A stretch of DNA of 64,000 nt. It comes from Membranipora membranacea (Eukaryota; Bryozoa; Gymnolaemata; Cheilostomatida; Membraniporidae). Under the pieces are notes generated by a model. The model ran no database searches. It was given only the letters and a program-made list of their open reading frames with translations, and had not been told where the DNA came from. The DNA lies in NCBI GenBank assembly GCA_914767715.1, contig OU612068.1, positions 31,868,001 to 31,932,000 of the forward strand, in the 5' to 3' direction. Made by a program: the position numbers and the translations under genes. Positions 24,363-46,200 of the stretch are shown piece by piece; the stretch's first letter is position 1, and the number at the start of each line of letters is the position of its first letter.

Positions 24363-27227
24363 ATCACTTAGGTGTATCCACTGGAGGCAACAGTAGGGAA
24401 AAGTTAAACATTTCTTTATCATAAATGACAGTGTATCTAATTTCAATAAGTATAAAAGTAAAAGTCATTGTTCCAAATACGAAAAAGTACAGAATAATCA
24501 GTGTGAAAGTGTAATTTACAAAAAGGGAGGCTGAAGAATGGAAGCCTTGACATTAAAAATTGAGGGACAAAAGTATGAATATTTGGTTGTCACGATGGAA
24601 GCGAGTAACAGATATTATGGTTGTAGTGATAATTGATACTTAAATATAAACAGATTAATTAATTTAAGCAGACTTATTCCGATCAATGCAATCACAATTT
24701 ACAAGTCAACAATCACAAACAAATCAGACCAATTAATTGAACTTACAAATTTTTTACTGATAGTTTTTCATTGTTTTCATGACCTGCCGCATTATTTTAC
24801 TCTGAGTCAAAGCTCTAAATTCTAAGTAGTAAACGCAACAGAACTGACTTTTAAACAGTGAAAAATTTAATTCCTCTTCCATTTTCAGAGTTGTCTACCC
24901 AATTATCAAGTGAGGACAATTCCATACATGCATGATGAAAACAATAACCAATACATTCTGATTATAATGTGTTGTGAGGTATTGCAAGCAAGGGAGTTTT
25001 GCACACATAATTGAAGTTAACTAATGTGATTACTGGAACACATTGCATAAAATCTAGGGCACTCACAGCAGGGAGAATACTCCCTGCTCACAGCCACCTC
25101 CAGTAGAAGAATTATCAAATAACAGACAAATAAGTGATCCTCATTTGACCTTCATGACATTATGATGGCCTTAATAGACCAATAATCGGAGGAAACATAA
25201 TATCGTCATCATAATATCCGAATATAATATAGTAATATGTGATCTCGCAGCACGCGGTGCCCCTAAAAGTTTTCTAAACAGGTTTCTTAATTCAATAACT
25301 TTGCACCACAATACACCGGTAACAAAAAGAAACAACCACAGGCAAGTCACTCTACTTCGCTCTTAGTTTTTGTGGTATATATCCTAGCAGTTCCATGGCC
25401 CCCTGTTCTACTTGACATGGTGATGATTCAACCACCAAAACACCTAACCAATTGTAATACACAACCAAGAAATCCTTGACATAACTGTACTGTAGTGTAT
25501 GACACATTTGTATTGGTAAAATTGTACTCTACTAACTCACTCCGACTCACTACTTCTCTACTAACAGTGTGAGTCACGCTCTCGAAGTCACTCACTGCAA
25601 GTCTGCATTAATTAAACTCATGTGTAATCTTGAGTCTTCTCCTTGCAGTCAGTTCTTGCGTTTATTAATCAGAGTGAATCACTGGTGGGCAGCGGGCGCT
25701 CCTTTAGTTGATCGTGATATGCGTCTAGGCTCCACAGCAGCGATACTAGTAATATATATGGTACAGTCATATTACGCAGAACGTATAGTGTTACAAGATT
25801 ACAAGAGTTAGTGAGCGGTGTTAAGTAGGTTGTAGCGAGCTGACTACCACGACTTACTAAGGGCAAAGCAAGAGTAATGGGGGGGGGGACTGTTACCAAG
25901 GATTTGTTCGGGCAACCAGAACCTTTGAGTTGTTATGTTGTTAGACGATAAGCAAGACTGTTAGTAATGACAAACATGAACTCAGTAGATTGTAGTTCAA
26001 TTTAAAGTCAGTGACATTCTCATTCTCATATTCTTCTCACATTCTCAGCGCCATAATAGTAGTAAGTATTGCCTCTACCAAGGACTCCTTGCCCTCTACC
26101 TTCTGGAAAGAGGTTGGCGATTACTCCACATTTCCCACCTCATCATGATTCATTTTTCCTAATATAGTAATTAAAATAATACCAACTTCTCCATCATGAT
26201 CATGATGATTGTTTTGGGTCTATTATTTTAATTTATATTCAAAATCCAATGAACAACATTGAACATTAAATGATATTGAACACCTCTTGCTCTTCCTTGG
26301 ATTGATCGACATGGATGTTACAAATATTGCCAAGCACATACCTGAGCACATACCTGAGCTGGTATAGTTTCAACACCGAATTTTCATCGGAACTATGGAA
26401 TCTTGGTTTCTCATAAATCCGTTAATTATACCAGGTCAATAATTATTTATGCCAAATTGATAGTACTAGTTTTTTCCCTACAACCTATCAGGGGGCCTGA
26501 GAAAGTCACTAGTCTATTGTCGGGCAGTAGTGGTCTTGCGTATTCATCTATATACATACATACATCGTTCTCTAAAGGACCATGGTAATAGAATCTTAGT
26601 TTAGTAGAAGTTAAGCCGGCACAACGAAAGACATTTCAATCTTTCTGATAAGTTTGTATCAAAATCCCTAACCCCCTGGGTAAATATAAGAGGTTAAGGC
26701 CTACAGGATCCAAATCACTATCTATCTGATCCTTCCTAGCTGAGTGAGCGAGAGGTTATTGGGCTAGGGGTATCGTTACAAAATCACTCGCTCATTGAGA
26801 TAATTCTATATAGGCCTATACATTAAGAGTGAATAATTTGGAAACAAAATTGTCTATATGAAAGACCAAATGAACGAGTTGTAGTGATGGTGATAATTTG
26901 ATTCAAAGAAAAAGATGAATAGGCTGTCTGTTGGATCGGCTTGAGGGTGATTTTACTCCCCTCACCCATGAAGTGCACATTATGTAATATATTCATTTGT
27001 CTGCCTGTCACCTACACCACTCTGTGCTCGTCTAATCCCGCAGACCAGTCGATACTGGTCCCCCTTTAGACTGCTTCAAGCGCGATCTCTTTGTCAGAGA
27101 GTCCCATCAACAGCAGGCTTACCCTAGTAAGGTCAACAAAATATATTATACATCCGTCCTTATATCTGGTAAGAGTGGTTATGTGCTAATTACCTCATTA
27201 GTGACAATCTTTATTTTAGCTGCCACT
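24363..27227. other. Intergenic region between TOE1 and COX6C
   Basis: This is the shared 5' region of two divergent housekeeping genes. No further gene could be supported. A degenerate MITE family 1 copy lies at about 26741-26905. An acceptor-like sequence TTATTTTAG directly before the COX6C start (27219) suggests a 5'-UTR intron whose first exon lies somewhere in this interval. Confidence 0.5.
26741..26905. mobile_element. MITE family 1, degenerate copy
   Basis: Contains TGAGTGAGCGAGAGGTTATT, ATCACTCGCTCATTGAGATA, AAATTGTCTATATGAAAGAC and GTGATGGTGATAATTTG, recognisably the interior of the copies at 6731 and 8238 but heavily mutated. The G/C-rich termini are gone. Confidence 0.55.
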
Positions 27228-27758
27228 ATGTCGTCCTCTCCAGTCCCCCTTCGCGGTATGCACATGGCTCAGAGTAAGAGGATTCTCGGTATTACTATGG
27301 TGGTCAGTGTTGCTGTATTTGGTGGCATTATGGAATGGAGACGAAGGAGAATGGCTCGATTTGAAAAGTTTTATGAGTAGGTTATAATTTACGAAAAGAG
27401 TCTGTGGTGTTTTGCAAGGAGTCACATGTCGTGTTTGTTCATATTGAGGGGTGGCTGTGGCAGTCCACACATGACACTACCCATTCCCACTCAGTGTACG
27501 ATTCCAAATACAGGCATGTTTAACTGGGCTATGTCGCTGATGATTGAACGGAACAAAATTCATAAAAAAAAAATTATTCCATGACTTTTGTTTACCAGCT
27601 TTTGCTGACAAATATAGTTGTTAATTGATAGTGTATTTACATTTGGATAATTCTACAGAACTTTTGACAAAGACGCAGCACAAGCAGGCATGATTAAAGA
27701 TGGAGTTTATCAGTCCATTTTACCTGATGGTACTATCACAAAGGAACCATGGGAGTGA
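27228..27758 (+). CDS. COX6C: Cytochrome c oxidase subunit 6C-like protein
   Basis: A small single-span subunit of mitochondrial complex IV. Two exons, 27228-27376 and 27659-27758, encode 82 residues (family about 75). After a short N-terminus (MSSSPVPLRGMHMAQSKRIL) there is one membrane segment (GITMVVSVAVFGGI), a basic EWRRRRMARFEKFYE stretch, then TFDKDAAQAGMIKDGVYQS. The ending K/R-x-FY-x(n)-AG-x-QS is the COX6C pattern. The split codon GA|A is rebuilt exactly by the GT-AG intron. An acceptor-like TTATTTTAG eight bases before the ATG points to a 5'-UTR intron. A donor at 27781 and an acceptor at 28215 could mark a 3'-UTR intron, with AATAAA at 28349. Confidence 0.85.
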
Positions 27759-29100
27759 TGTGATGCAAGATTTATTCATAGTGAGTTCATTCTGTCATAT
27801 ATATATGGCGGTTATATTGTATGAAGAGATAATGTGTATTTCACAACGCCGCCATGAACAACAGAGAATCATGAATTATTGTTTCTGAATTGTTAAGTCA
27901 GTACCAAATGGACAGAATTTTCATGAAACAATTTAATGAGGAAAGATGAAATCAATCCTCAATCATCAATCCCAGCACCAATATAATGGCAACTTTTCAC
28001 AGCCTGGCAGTATTCTAACGCTACTGTTGCCAGCCATGTCGCACATGATGATCGCTCCTCTTTTCCTTTCAATATTTTCATTCATTTTGTGTTGACCTTA
28101 CACCATATACCCAAAAGATACACAAATAGATATTGGAAATAATTAAACCCAAGGAGTTCCACATAAAATGTCTTAACTTATGCTGTGACACTGTTTTCTT
28201 TCTTTTTTGTTACAGGTTTATTTTAGGGAAACTTCCCTCTCATTCAATGATCGGGACAACTAACCAAATCTCCTTCAACTCAGCGGCAAGAAATTGATAA
28301 GGATGGTATTTATTACAACACTGCATATTTTTGCTGTTTGAAAAATTGAATAAAGCCATAAATACACATCTATCAGATCTTATTTTATTTACACTAGTAA
28401 GTTGTATAGAATGTCAAACATAAAGAAAACCATACCACAAATTGAAAGACAGCAATTCCATGATGCTGCAATAACATTCTTGCTATAGGGAGCATTATCC
28501 ACTTGAGCCGTGTCTCCGTTCCTGGAGCGCGTTGAGACCAAGCAGGCAAAACTCAGTTTGGGTGAAGTGGATCAACCAACACACTCGTATGAGTAATACA
28601 ATATTTGTTAGGTATGTTAATTACATAGACTATATAATGTAGAATTCACACCATAACAAATATTTATGCGAGTCTGCAGGGAGTATTTTGGCGTAAAGCA
28701 CAAATATATGACAAAAGTTATGTTGTGGAAAAATTTTGTTGGGCAGTATTTGCACCAGCACCGGCAATTTTACATGAGCTAATTTCATATTGACAAAAAT
28801 TGTGGACGAAACATTTACATTATTGTATCTTGAGTAATAATTTCAACAGGTTTGTAGGGCATTCTTCAAAATTGGACAACATCTACATTAAATTACATTA
28901 TTTAGTGCTCATAGAATTCTCCGAGCTTGTCTGGCCTATGATTCTGCTGTTCTTGTTATTGAGCGACTTCTCTGACTAGAGATATTTAACTGATTTGGCA
29001 GTAGAGGGTTTCTCTTCAGGAGTGAGATTACATTGTATTATGGATTTGGCAGCGTTTTTGTTGGATGAAGGCCACATCTGTGCTCAACGATGATTCGTGT
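27759..29100. other. 3' regions of convergent COX6C and IMPDH
   Basis: Nothing coding is seen. The first part is likely COX6C 3' UTR, possibly containing an intron (27781-28215), up to AATAAA at 28349-28354. The remainder should include the IMPDH 3' UTR on the minus strand. Confidence 0.5.
28349..28354 (+). terminator. Candidate polyadenylation signal of COX6C
   Basis: AATAAA within TTGAATAAAGCC, downstream of the putative 3'-UTR acceptor at 28215. The assignment rests on position only. Confidence 0.4.
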
Positions 29101-38148
<9,048 letters not shown>

Positions 38149-40237
38149 CATAAAACTGTTGTCTGTCAAACTCTGAGTCAAAACTGAAAGTGAAATACTT
38201 GTGTCTCCTAGTGCTGTGCTTCCCTTCAGTTGCACCACTTGTTTATCAACTGATTCCCACATGTGTTTGTTGACAGAGATGTTGTGTGAGATGTTTGCCA
38301 ATAATTTAGATTTATCAATAAGAATCATGAGGCAAAATTATAAGATATCAATGGAAACGTTTCTTTCAGTCTGAGAAGACAACTTCTTTTCTCCCATCAG
38401 AGTTTCACAAACCTATTCCAATGATAATCTTTGCCTAGTCAAGGACATACTAGCCAAGTTTCCCTTATTAGGTGGGACCTTCCAGATTTCCACACTCACT
38501 TCCCACTTTTTGTAATTCACACTTTTTCCTCCAGATTTGAGAGAAAACAGCCCCATCGCAATGTTTTAGTAAATATCCGAGCACTTGTCGATGAGTTACT
38601 GTATGTTCCAGGGGCCCATGTGTTGATGGTAAGTGTTTAAAATGTATTTCACCTCAGTTTGATAATTTAGTACTAGTACAAAGGACAAACAAGAAATTAT
38701 TTGGGATCAAATATGCGTTTTTAGCCCTTCCTAGTGGCTAGAATCGCTCTCGGACCATCAGGGGCCGTGGCTCCATCCCGGCCCCGGTTGGGGGGCTCAC
38801 ACCGCTCTCTAACCCCAGGCGGATCGCTCGGGTGTTTTGCAACCTCGAAGCACTGCGAAGCTGTGCATTATAGCTGTAAATTGAAATCTCCCACTTTTGA
38901 ATTTAGATTTCTTGGCAAGTATGTTCAAGGAGTTTGTCTAGTTATTTCAGCGAACTCATTTCACTCCAAACTACATGATCCAATTCAGTCAAGGACTTGA
39001 ATGATGGGAGCAACATGATCGGTATATTTTCTGGTGATACATCAATTCTGTAGCTAGCGCAGCGTAATGATTTGGCCACCATTGTAACGATTATCTATGA
39101 TAGTAATCAGAAGTTGTCAAAAATTGTCAAAATCAACTTTAGACCATGGAACTAGGATTCAATTCAAAGAAGCAAAAACCTTACTCCGTTAATAAAAGAA
39201 ATTACGTAATTCCGAATCGAAATGTGTTTTTTTTGTGATGCTGAGAAGGTTTAAAGAAACCAGATTATACTGTACTGACACCAATGATCGTGGGGCCAAA
39301 ACTAAACTTTATGTGACAACCATAGAGTTATTATACATACTATTTGTAATAACTCTATGGTTGTCACACATTGTGGCAACTAACTGCACCAATCAGTCAC
39401 ATGCAAGTAAAAATGAACACTTTCTGGGTAATGTTGATTCTACAGCATTAGTATTGCACAACAAACTGAAGTCACATGGAATTCATTAAAAATGTCAAAT
39501 TGGTTTTAATGTCTAAAGGTATTGCATAACATCAGCAAAAGATGGAATCTTTTAGGCAAACATGTAAACGCATTACATCAAATTGCAACATAATAATGAA
39601 AATAATGATTCATCTTCATAAAATATTGTGATATTGTCACCATGCTGTGCATTTAAGCGCATATATGGACTTATTCAGCTAGCTTGTTCGGAGAACCTTT
39701 CTAACATGTCTACTAAACATCCTATAATGACAGAACAGAGCGGATATTTATATAATGATAACAAATTGACCAGAAATAAAAGTAGAAATGGCAAAGAGAG
39801 AGCATCATCAATATATTATAGTAAAAATATAATTTAGAATGTATCATATGTAAAGAAGCAGGAAAATCAAATAAGGAATGATGAAATTAGGAAATAATTG
39901 TAACTAGGACTGACTAAAACTCTCTGACTAAATTCTCATCAAATTAATCTTACGAGTTCAAAATAAAATATGAATGTGTGTGAGGAGATGACTAGAACAG
40001 AGAGATTTCTGTGGCACAGGGCTTATGATTGCATTTATAGCAGCCCAGGAAAAAAAACATAGCTGATAATAAATTAAACGATAAATTTATAATACTTGTA
40101 TTATGTGGATTTCTAGTCACAGATAATTGCTTTTCTGGTGCTTTATTATGTCTGGCTGTCATATGAAGTTGATATGACAGGACGTGCTCAGCTCAGCATC
40201 ACACACTCTGATATACACATCGTCAGTCTATAATGTC
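38149..40237. other. Region between the IMPDH start and the CADPS stop
   Basis: It must contain the IMPDH promoter and the CADPS 3' UTR. A short GC-rich patch lies at about 38760-38835, and a perfect 22-bp hairpin at 39312-39368. Several open frames on the plus strand (for example 38431-38640 ending at a donor-like GATG|gtaagt, and 38734-39000) have no domain that I recognise. No gene is called. Confidence 0.5.
39312..39368. repeat. Perfect 22-bp inverted repeat
   Basis: Arms 39312-39333 and 39347-39368, starting TGTGACAACCATAGAG, are exact reverse complements around a 13-nt loop. Confidence 0.9.
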
Positions 40238-43200
40238 TCAGCTGCCCTCCGGCTGTTGATCTACAGATATGCCCTTCACTACACGAGTATTTCTACTCTC
40301 CATACAAGCTTGAGTAGCCTCCTCAACCTATCAACAAGTTATCCACATTAGATAATCACATATAAGCTAAGCATAAAACACTACATATCCTATTGTGCCA
40401 TCTCAGCAGGTTTAGGCCAAACCACTTTCACCAGCTGATTTGGGAGAAGTATTTACCAAGGAGACGACCTCTCAGCAATACGGCCTCAACAGATAATGAT
40501 AAGAACGCCCACAACAAGCAAACATCAACCATTAGTGTGTCTTTTTTAAGGTAGTCATAAGTCACTTCAGTACCGTTAGATTATCCTCATCATTGAGGTA
40601 GGACTACTGCCTAAATTCAGGTCAGTATGTAAGGTAGGACAACCTCCTTTTTAGGTCAGTATTCCAGGTAGGATAACTTCCCTGCCTGATCGTAAGGTCA
40701 AAAATCAAGCATCGTCATAGCAAGGAGTTAACATAGTCATAGCAAGGAGTTTAACTCCTTGGTCATAGTATCAATCAATGATCCAATGTGAATGTTATAT
40801 GATATGCTGATGGTACTAGTGTTACTATAAAGTCTCATAAGCTGACTGAGTTGACTTACTGATAACCTATTGCAGACCATGTGGTATGTTTTACTGGCAA
40901 GTTCCTCGTGTGGCACTCCTTGTAACTCAAAGTCTGAATACAACTTCTGCAATTTGCAAAATAAATATCTGGACAAAATGATTGGTGGTATGCTCTTGGA
41001 AGTCCGTGGATTAACAATAGCCAAATTAAAACCAAATCGGTAACAACTATCTTTCATATTTCCTGAGACATTTAATTTGTACACAAAGATTGCCTTTATT
41101 AGTGAGGCTTCTGATACGTACCCTGACTACGTGGATGAAGCAGGTTAGCTGATAGGGATGTAGAGGCATCTCCAGTCTCTCTGATAACCACTCACACATC
41201 AACCTAATCTGCTGACTATACCATGTCTACAAAACAAGTATAAGCACTATAATCTACTGTAGCGCATGTCGATAGCATTATTCTCTGTGTTGAGCTAAAA
41301 TTTTGAAGTACAGAGCGACTGTTTGACCTATTTTCAATTTTATTTCTGGCCACTGTTGCATTACGTTTCTTATTCTCTTCTTTCTATGGGAGTGTTATAA
41401 AGTGAATCCAACAAGTGAAGTAAAATGAATAACATATGAACTGTAAATGCACTTCCTGAGCAAACAATGAAGCTGATATGAGCACTGTTCAACCTTTTTT
41501 TGCTATTTCACAATAAGAAAATCCCAAAAGAATTTGTTTCCTCACCTCAAACAACGTGTTGACGAATATCTCATCACAGGTCTTCTGCCGGACCATGTCC
41601 AGGTTTCCGCTAACAAACCCCACATACTCCTTACCCAGCTCATCAGTTGGCTTCTGAAAACAAAGTGAGATATCAATTATAAATTGATCATTTATAAACA
41701 CCTAACTACAACCGAAACTCACAGGACATATTGTAGCAGCCATATATGTCTGAGCATGGCTATGAGTACAGTTGGTGAATTATGATCCATGTCATCAAAG
41801 CAATAATTATCTGAAAACTATATCCCAGAGGAATTAATGGTTGCTTCACTTATTTATATCAGAATGAAATGTGGAGTCATCTTACCAGAGTGATGTTGGG
41901 AGTTGTCAACCCAAATTTTAATTTCCCACCAAGAATACAGGGTTGAGAGAGGCGGTGGATTATGACCGGGATAAAACTAAAACCATGAGGGCATAAGGCA
42001 AACATCTAAGGAGTACATAAACACAAACAGAGTTTAGTCCAATCTATAATTAATCTCGAAAAAAAACTTAATATTCTACTTACAGTAAGTGTGAGTAGAG
42101 ACTTGAGTAGAGATCCCTCATCATATCGCTTCAGCTTGACCAGTGTACTGTTCAGTACATTCAGCAGGCGATTGATCAGAGCGTCCATCGTCTCCTTCAG
42201 CTTACTCTCTAGGAACTCCTCGATATGAGTGTGATATTGGTGCATTGATTCTCCGGAGATAATACATAGTTTCATTGCCTTAGCAATAGATAATTTGGTG
42301 AGCATAATATATGTGTTCACAACTTGCATTCCTTCCATTATGGAGTTGTAATTTTCAGAGTATTGTAAACCGCTAGCTATAAGAAAACGGTTAGCTTTCT
42401 GCTTGCTTTTGCTTATTTCTTTTTCATGTGACAAGGAATATCAGCTCAATGTATGTATGCTGGATTCATAACTTTCATCAAGAGGTTGAAGAAGCCTCAA
42501 CAGACAAGCAAAAATTGTTTTTATAAAGTAAGCAAAATATCTTCCACATTCCCCGTTCCTCTTTTCAGGATGTTTGTAACATTACGCAGAAGCATTTATT
42601 TGCAGTCTATGTTCAGTCGGGTATTCTCCAACACAAGCCTGAGTTTTGCGTACTCCAAGTAATTTGTAAAGCTTACCTGGGATTTACAATCAGACAGTGT
42701 GTTTACCATTACACATATCTCGGCTGGGATTGTGAACTCCGCTGCTTTGTTTAGCTTCGACATCACTGCCTCAAACGACTGCATAGTCCTATAATAATCA
42801 AAACCAAAAATTGAAGACTTTTGTTCAGTTCATTGATCGTATCAAACCAGTTATGTGTGAATGTAAATGCTATAAAAATCAAACAGAGATCAATGAGTTC
42901 TAGTAGCCAGGACGACTGGTGGTTTCAGAGAGGGAAAATTGTTGGTACCCTCTAAATATTGGTTTCAATGTCTCAGAAAACATTGATGCCATTTGTATCA
43001 ATCAATGTAAATAACATCTATATTACCTATTTCCGGCAGCCTCAATCATATCACTGGCCATCAGTTTTAGCCTGTGATCTAAATGCTCTGCAAAAACTTC
43101 TTCTGGCCACTGGAGCTCCTTGATGAAAGTTTGTAGAGCATCCAGCTTCCAAAGCATCTCCTCTGATGTGGCACATCCAGCACTGTGGGCCTCCCAGCGT

Positions 43201-46200
43201 TCCTTGGTGAAGCCTGAAATACACCGAATGCCAGTATATGATAGTTGTGTTGTGTATACTGATAAGTGATATTAGTGTATACTGATAGTTGTGTATACTG
43301 ATAGATGGGTGTAAAAGTGAACATCTTGGAAATAAAAAAATTAAGAACTAAGTAATAGCAATGTGTGGTGGTTGTGACTGTATAATTACTAACTCAAAAC
43401 TTTAAAAATCAGCAAAGGGATAGAATGAACCCACCTCTGTCTATGGATTGAGCAATGGATGACTGCATTAGATCCACGTATCTCACAACCTGAGGTGCAA
43501 AGATATCCCTCAAATGTCTGTGAAATTCACCATCTCTCAAGTTCTCTACAAGATGGAGAGGAAATTACACATGTGGAAAGTTACGAGCTCTCCTGCGATT
43601 CAAGTTGTAATCAGCAGTTGGCTGTTTTGATATTTGCAGGTATTTATAGATATAAAGAATCTTTTGAAATTCATTTATATCGGTCAAGTTCTAATGCTTG
43701 CACATCAACGGCTGCCTGTACAAGGATGAAGGCAGCTGCCTTGTAACCTGGCTGTATTAACACAAAGCAAGGTCGTTTTGAAAGGTGAAGGTCGCACGGT
43801 CGTGTTGAAGATCATCTCAGGTTTAAAATTTTTAGAACCACTGAGCAGCGAGCAGTATCAATGATAACAAGTTGAGTGTGAAGTCACTGAGACCTACTGT
43901 CAGTTAGGAGATAGCCGTTGAGAAGACTAAACAGTGAGAAGCTATCCCAGGAATCAGGCTGTTGTGCTTCCAAACAGGCGTCCATGTCCACAGCGAACAG
44001 ATGCCAAAACTTCTCATTGTGTTCGACAAGAACATCCGCAAACCAAGTGAACGCCTACAATAATAGTAAAAAAAGATGTTAATCATTATGTAGATCTGTA
44101 GATTGGGAATGTTCCTAGCTGACTGCTATCTTCACAATATGTGACACTTATAAGACATAATAGTATGAAATGTGACATACTGGTATGTGTTATTGGACTT
44201 GTTTGTGACGACAGACATGTGCAAATCCAGTAGAACAGACAGACCCCTATCACAGAGTAAGGATATATCCTTACTCTGTGCCCCTATGTTGATTAGTACC
44301 ATTGATTGTAACTTGTATTGTTATGTGGCAGTGCAGACGATACAACTTGTTATCACTTCAAACTATATAAGGACACAAATATAGGGCCTGAGTGTGTGAC
44401 TGTACAAGACGTCTGTGCACATGACTAAACACAAACACTGGTCTAGTTGTTGTTTGGGACTTTCCACCATCGATCAATTATCACACCACCCCCGTGGGCA
44501 CAGTGAGTAGTGATATGGTGGGCGAATGTGGCTGACACAAACAGGAAGTCTTGATGTCCTGACCCCCTGTGTCTCTACATTATCTTTAACTTGATAGCGC
44601 TTGGTTGACGATGTGCTAACCATTCAATATTATTCTCACATCTTAGTAATTATACGAACACATATCATCTGGAATGCACACAACCCAACCTAAAGTGAAC
44701 AAAACTTTGGTACTGTAAAAATAATTTTGAGAACATTTTGGAAAACAATGCAAAAATAAACTGAAAAAAAAACAGAATTGAGACAAACAAACCAGACATG
44801 AAGCTGACTCACCATTTTGAACTCCTACACAATCATGGAACACAAATTTACCAAGGTACATACATATATGAGTAGGTAAGGCCTGACTATATCACCGATA
44901 TTATGATTACTATTATGATTCTGATCGTAAGCCGCGTTCACTGTAAGCCTCGTGGCGGTATAGTGAGACCTTACAATAAAAGACTGAGGGGACAAAGACG
45001 TGACAGGCATGCAAATGATTAAAAATGTTTTTCATTTGGTGTAGCGGAAGCAAACAGAGAAAAGCTTAAGTATTTCCTGCATGTGACTCATGCATTATTA
45101 TAGAGAGACATCACATGGCAGCCGTAAACATGAGGCAGAGCCATAGATTTAAAAAAACAGTATAGATAGGTCATTGTGTGCTCCTGTTTATCCAATAATA
45201 TGATACCTACTTTAGCCTCAGGTCTAGGAATATAAGCAATCTAGACCATAAGGCCATTCTGCTTGCAGGATAGCCTTGTGACATAGTCTATCTCTGCAGC
45301 ACAGCAGTGGTGGCGCTGCCTTCCATCAAGAAAGGCAACTCCCAGGGTTCAAGGTTATGAGATATCAAAACCAGTGTTCCATTTAGGCCCAAATATTTCC
45401 AAATTATGGGTTTCCATTGTTTTCCCAATTTTGGTACTCAGACTAGGTGAATTAGTTCAAGCCCTATGCTGCAGAGACGAACGTATGCCTCAACAGTTCG
45501 CACATGCGCAGACTGCCATAAGGCTGGGTATCACGTGACTGGTAGTAAAACGACCTTTCAGCCAATCATGTTCCTACAACAGTGTGATTGGCTTAGAAGT
45601 CATTTTACACAGTGTGGCCTTTCATTGGATACTTTCCGATAAGGTTAAAATCATTAAAGGTAAAGTTGAGTAAAGTGTTAGTCATGTTTTATTAATTGTT
45701 GCACTACTGCTTTTCTTCCGAACTTCTTTATACATCATATTTTTCATTCATATTAAACAAGAGATGCCTTCACTTTGTGTAAAATGTATACAGGGTCCCA
45801 ATGATGAGAGAAGACTTCACAGGTGAGTTCCAACAGCTTAAGTTCTACTCTACTTATTACTTATTACTAAATCTGAATCCCTTCCAGTGACATCCGGAGT
45901 CTCACCATAGACAGCAGGTCATTGACAGTTGATTTGATGAGTTGCAGCCTTGTGTGTGTGTGGTTTGTGTTTGTTGTGGTGAAGATGGGAAGCTGTGCAT
46001 GAACCAAGTTATCGCGGCTGCGCAGCTTCTGTACCCGCCAATTGCATAGCTCAGATGAGTCACTTCTCTCTCATTGGTCAGAATATTAAGTTTAATATTC
46101 TGACCAATGAGAGAGAAGTGACTCATCTGAGCAACGCGGGTACAGAAGCTGCGCAGCCGCGATAACTTGGTTCATGCACAGCTTCCCATCTTCACCACAA

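Noticed and set aside
38431-39489. Possible plus-strand multi-exon gene upstream of IMPDH
   Set aside because: The open frames have no recognisable domain, only one decent donor, and no consistent phases between pieces.
41881-41974. Extra CADPS exon (minus strand) that could fill the gap before [10 protein letters not shown]
   Set aside because: The segment between TTTTAG and CTG|gtaaga is 91 nt, which would break the phase-0 junction on both sides, and the peptide does not resemble CAPS.
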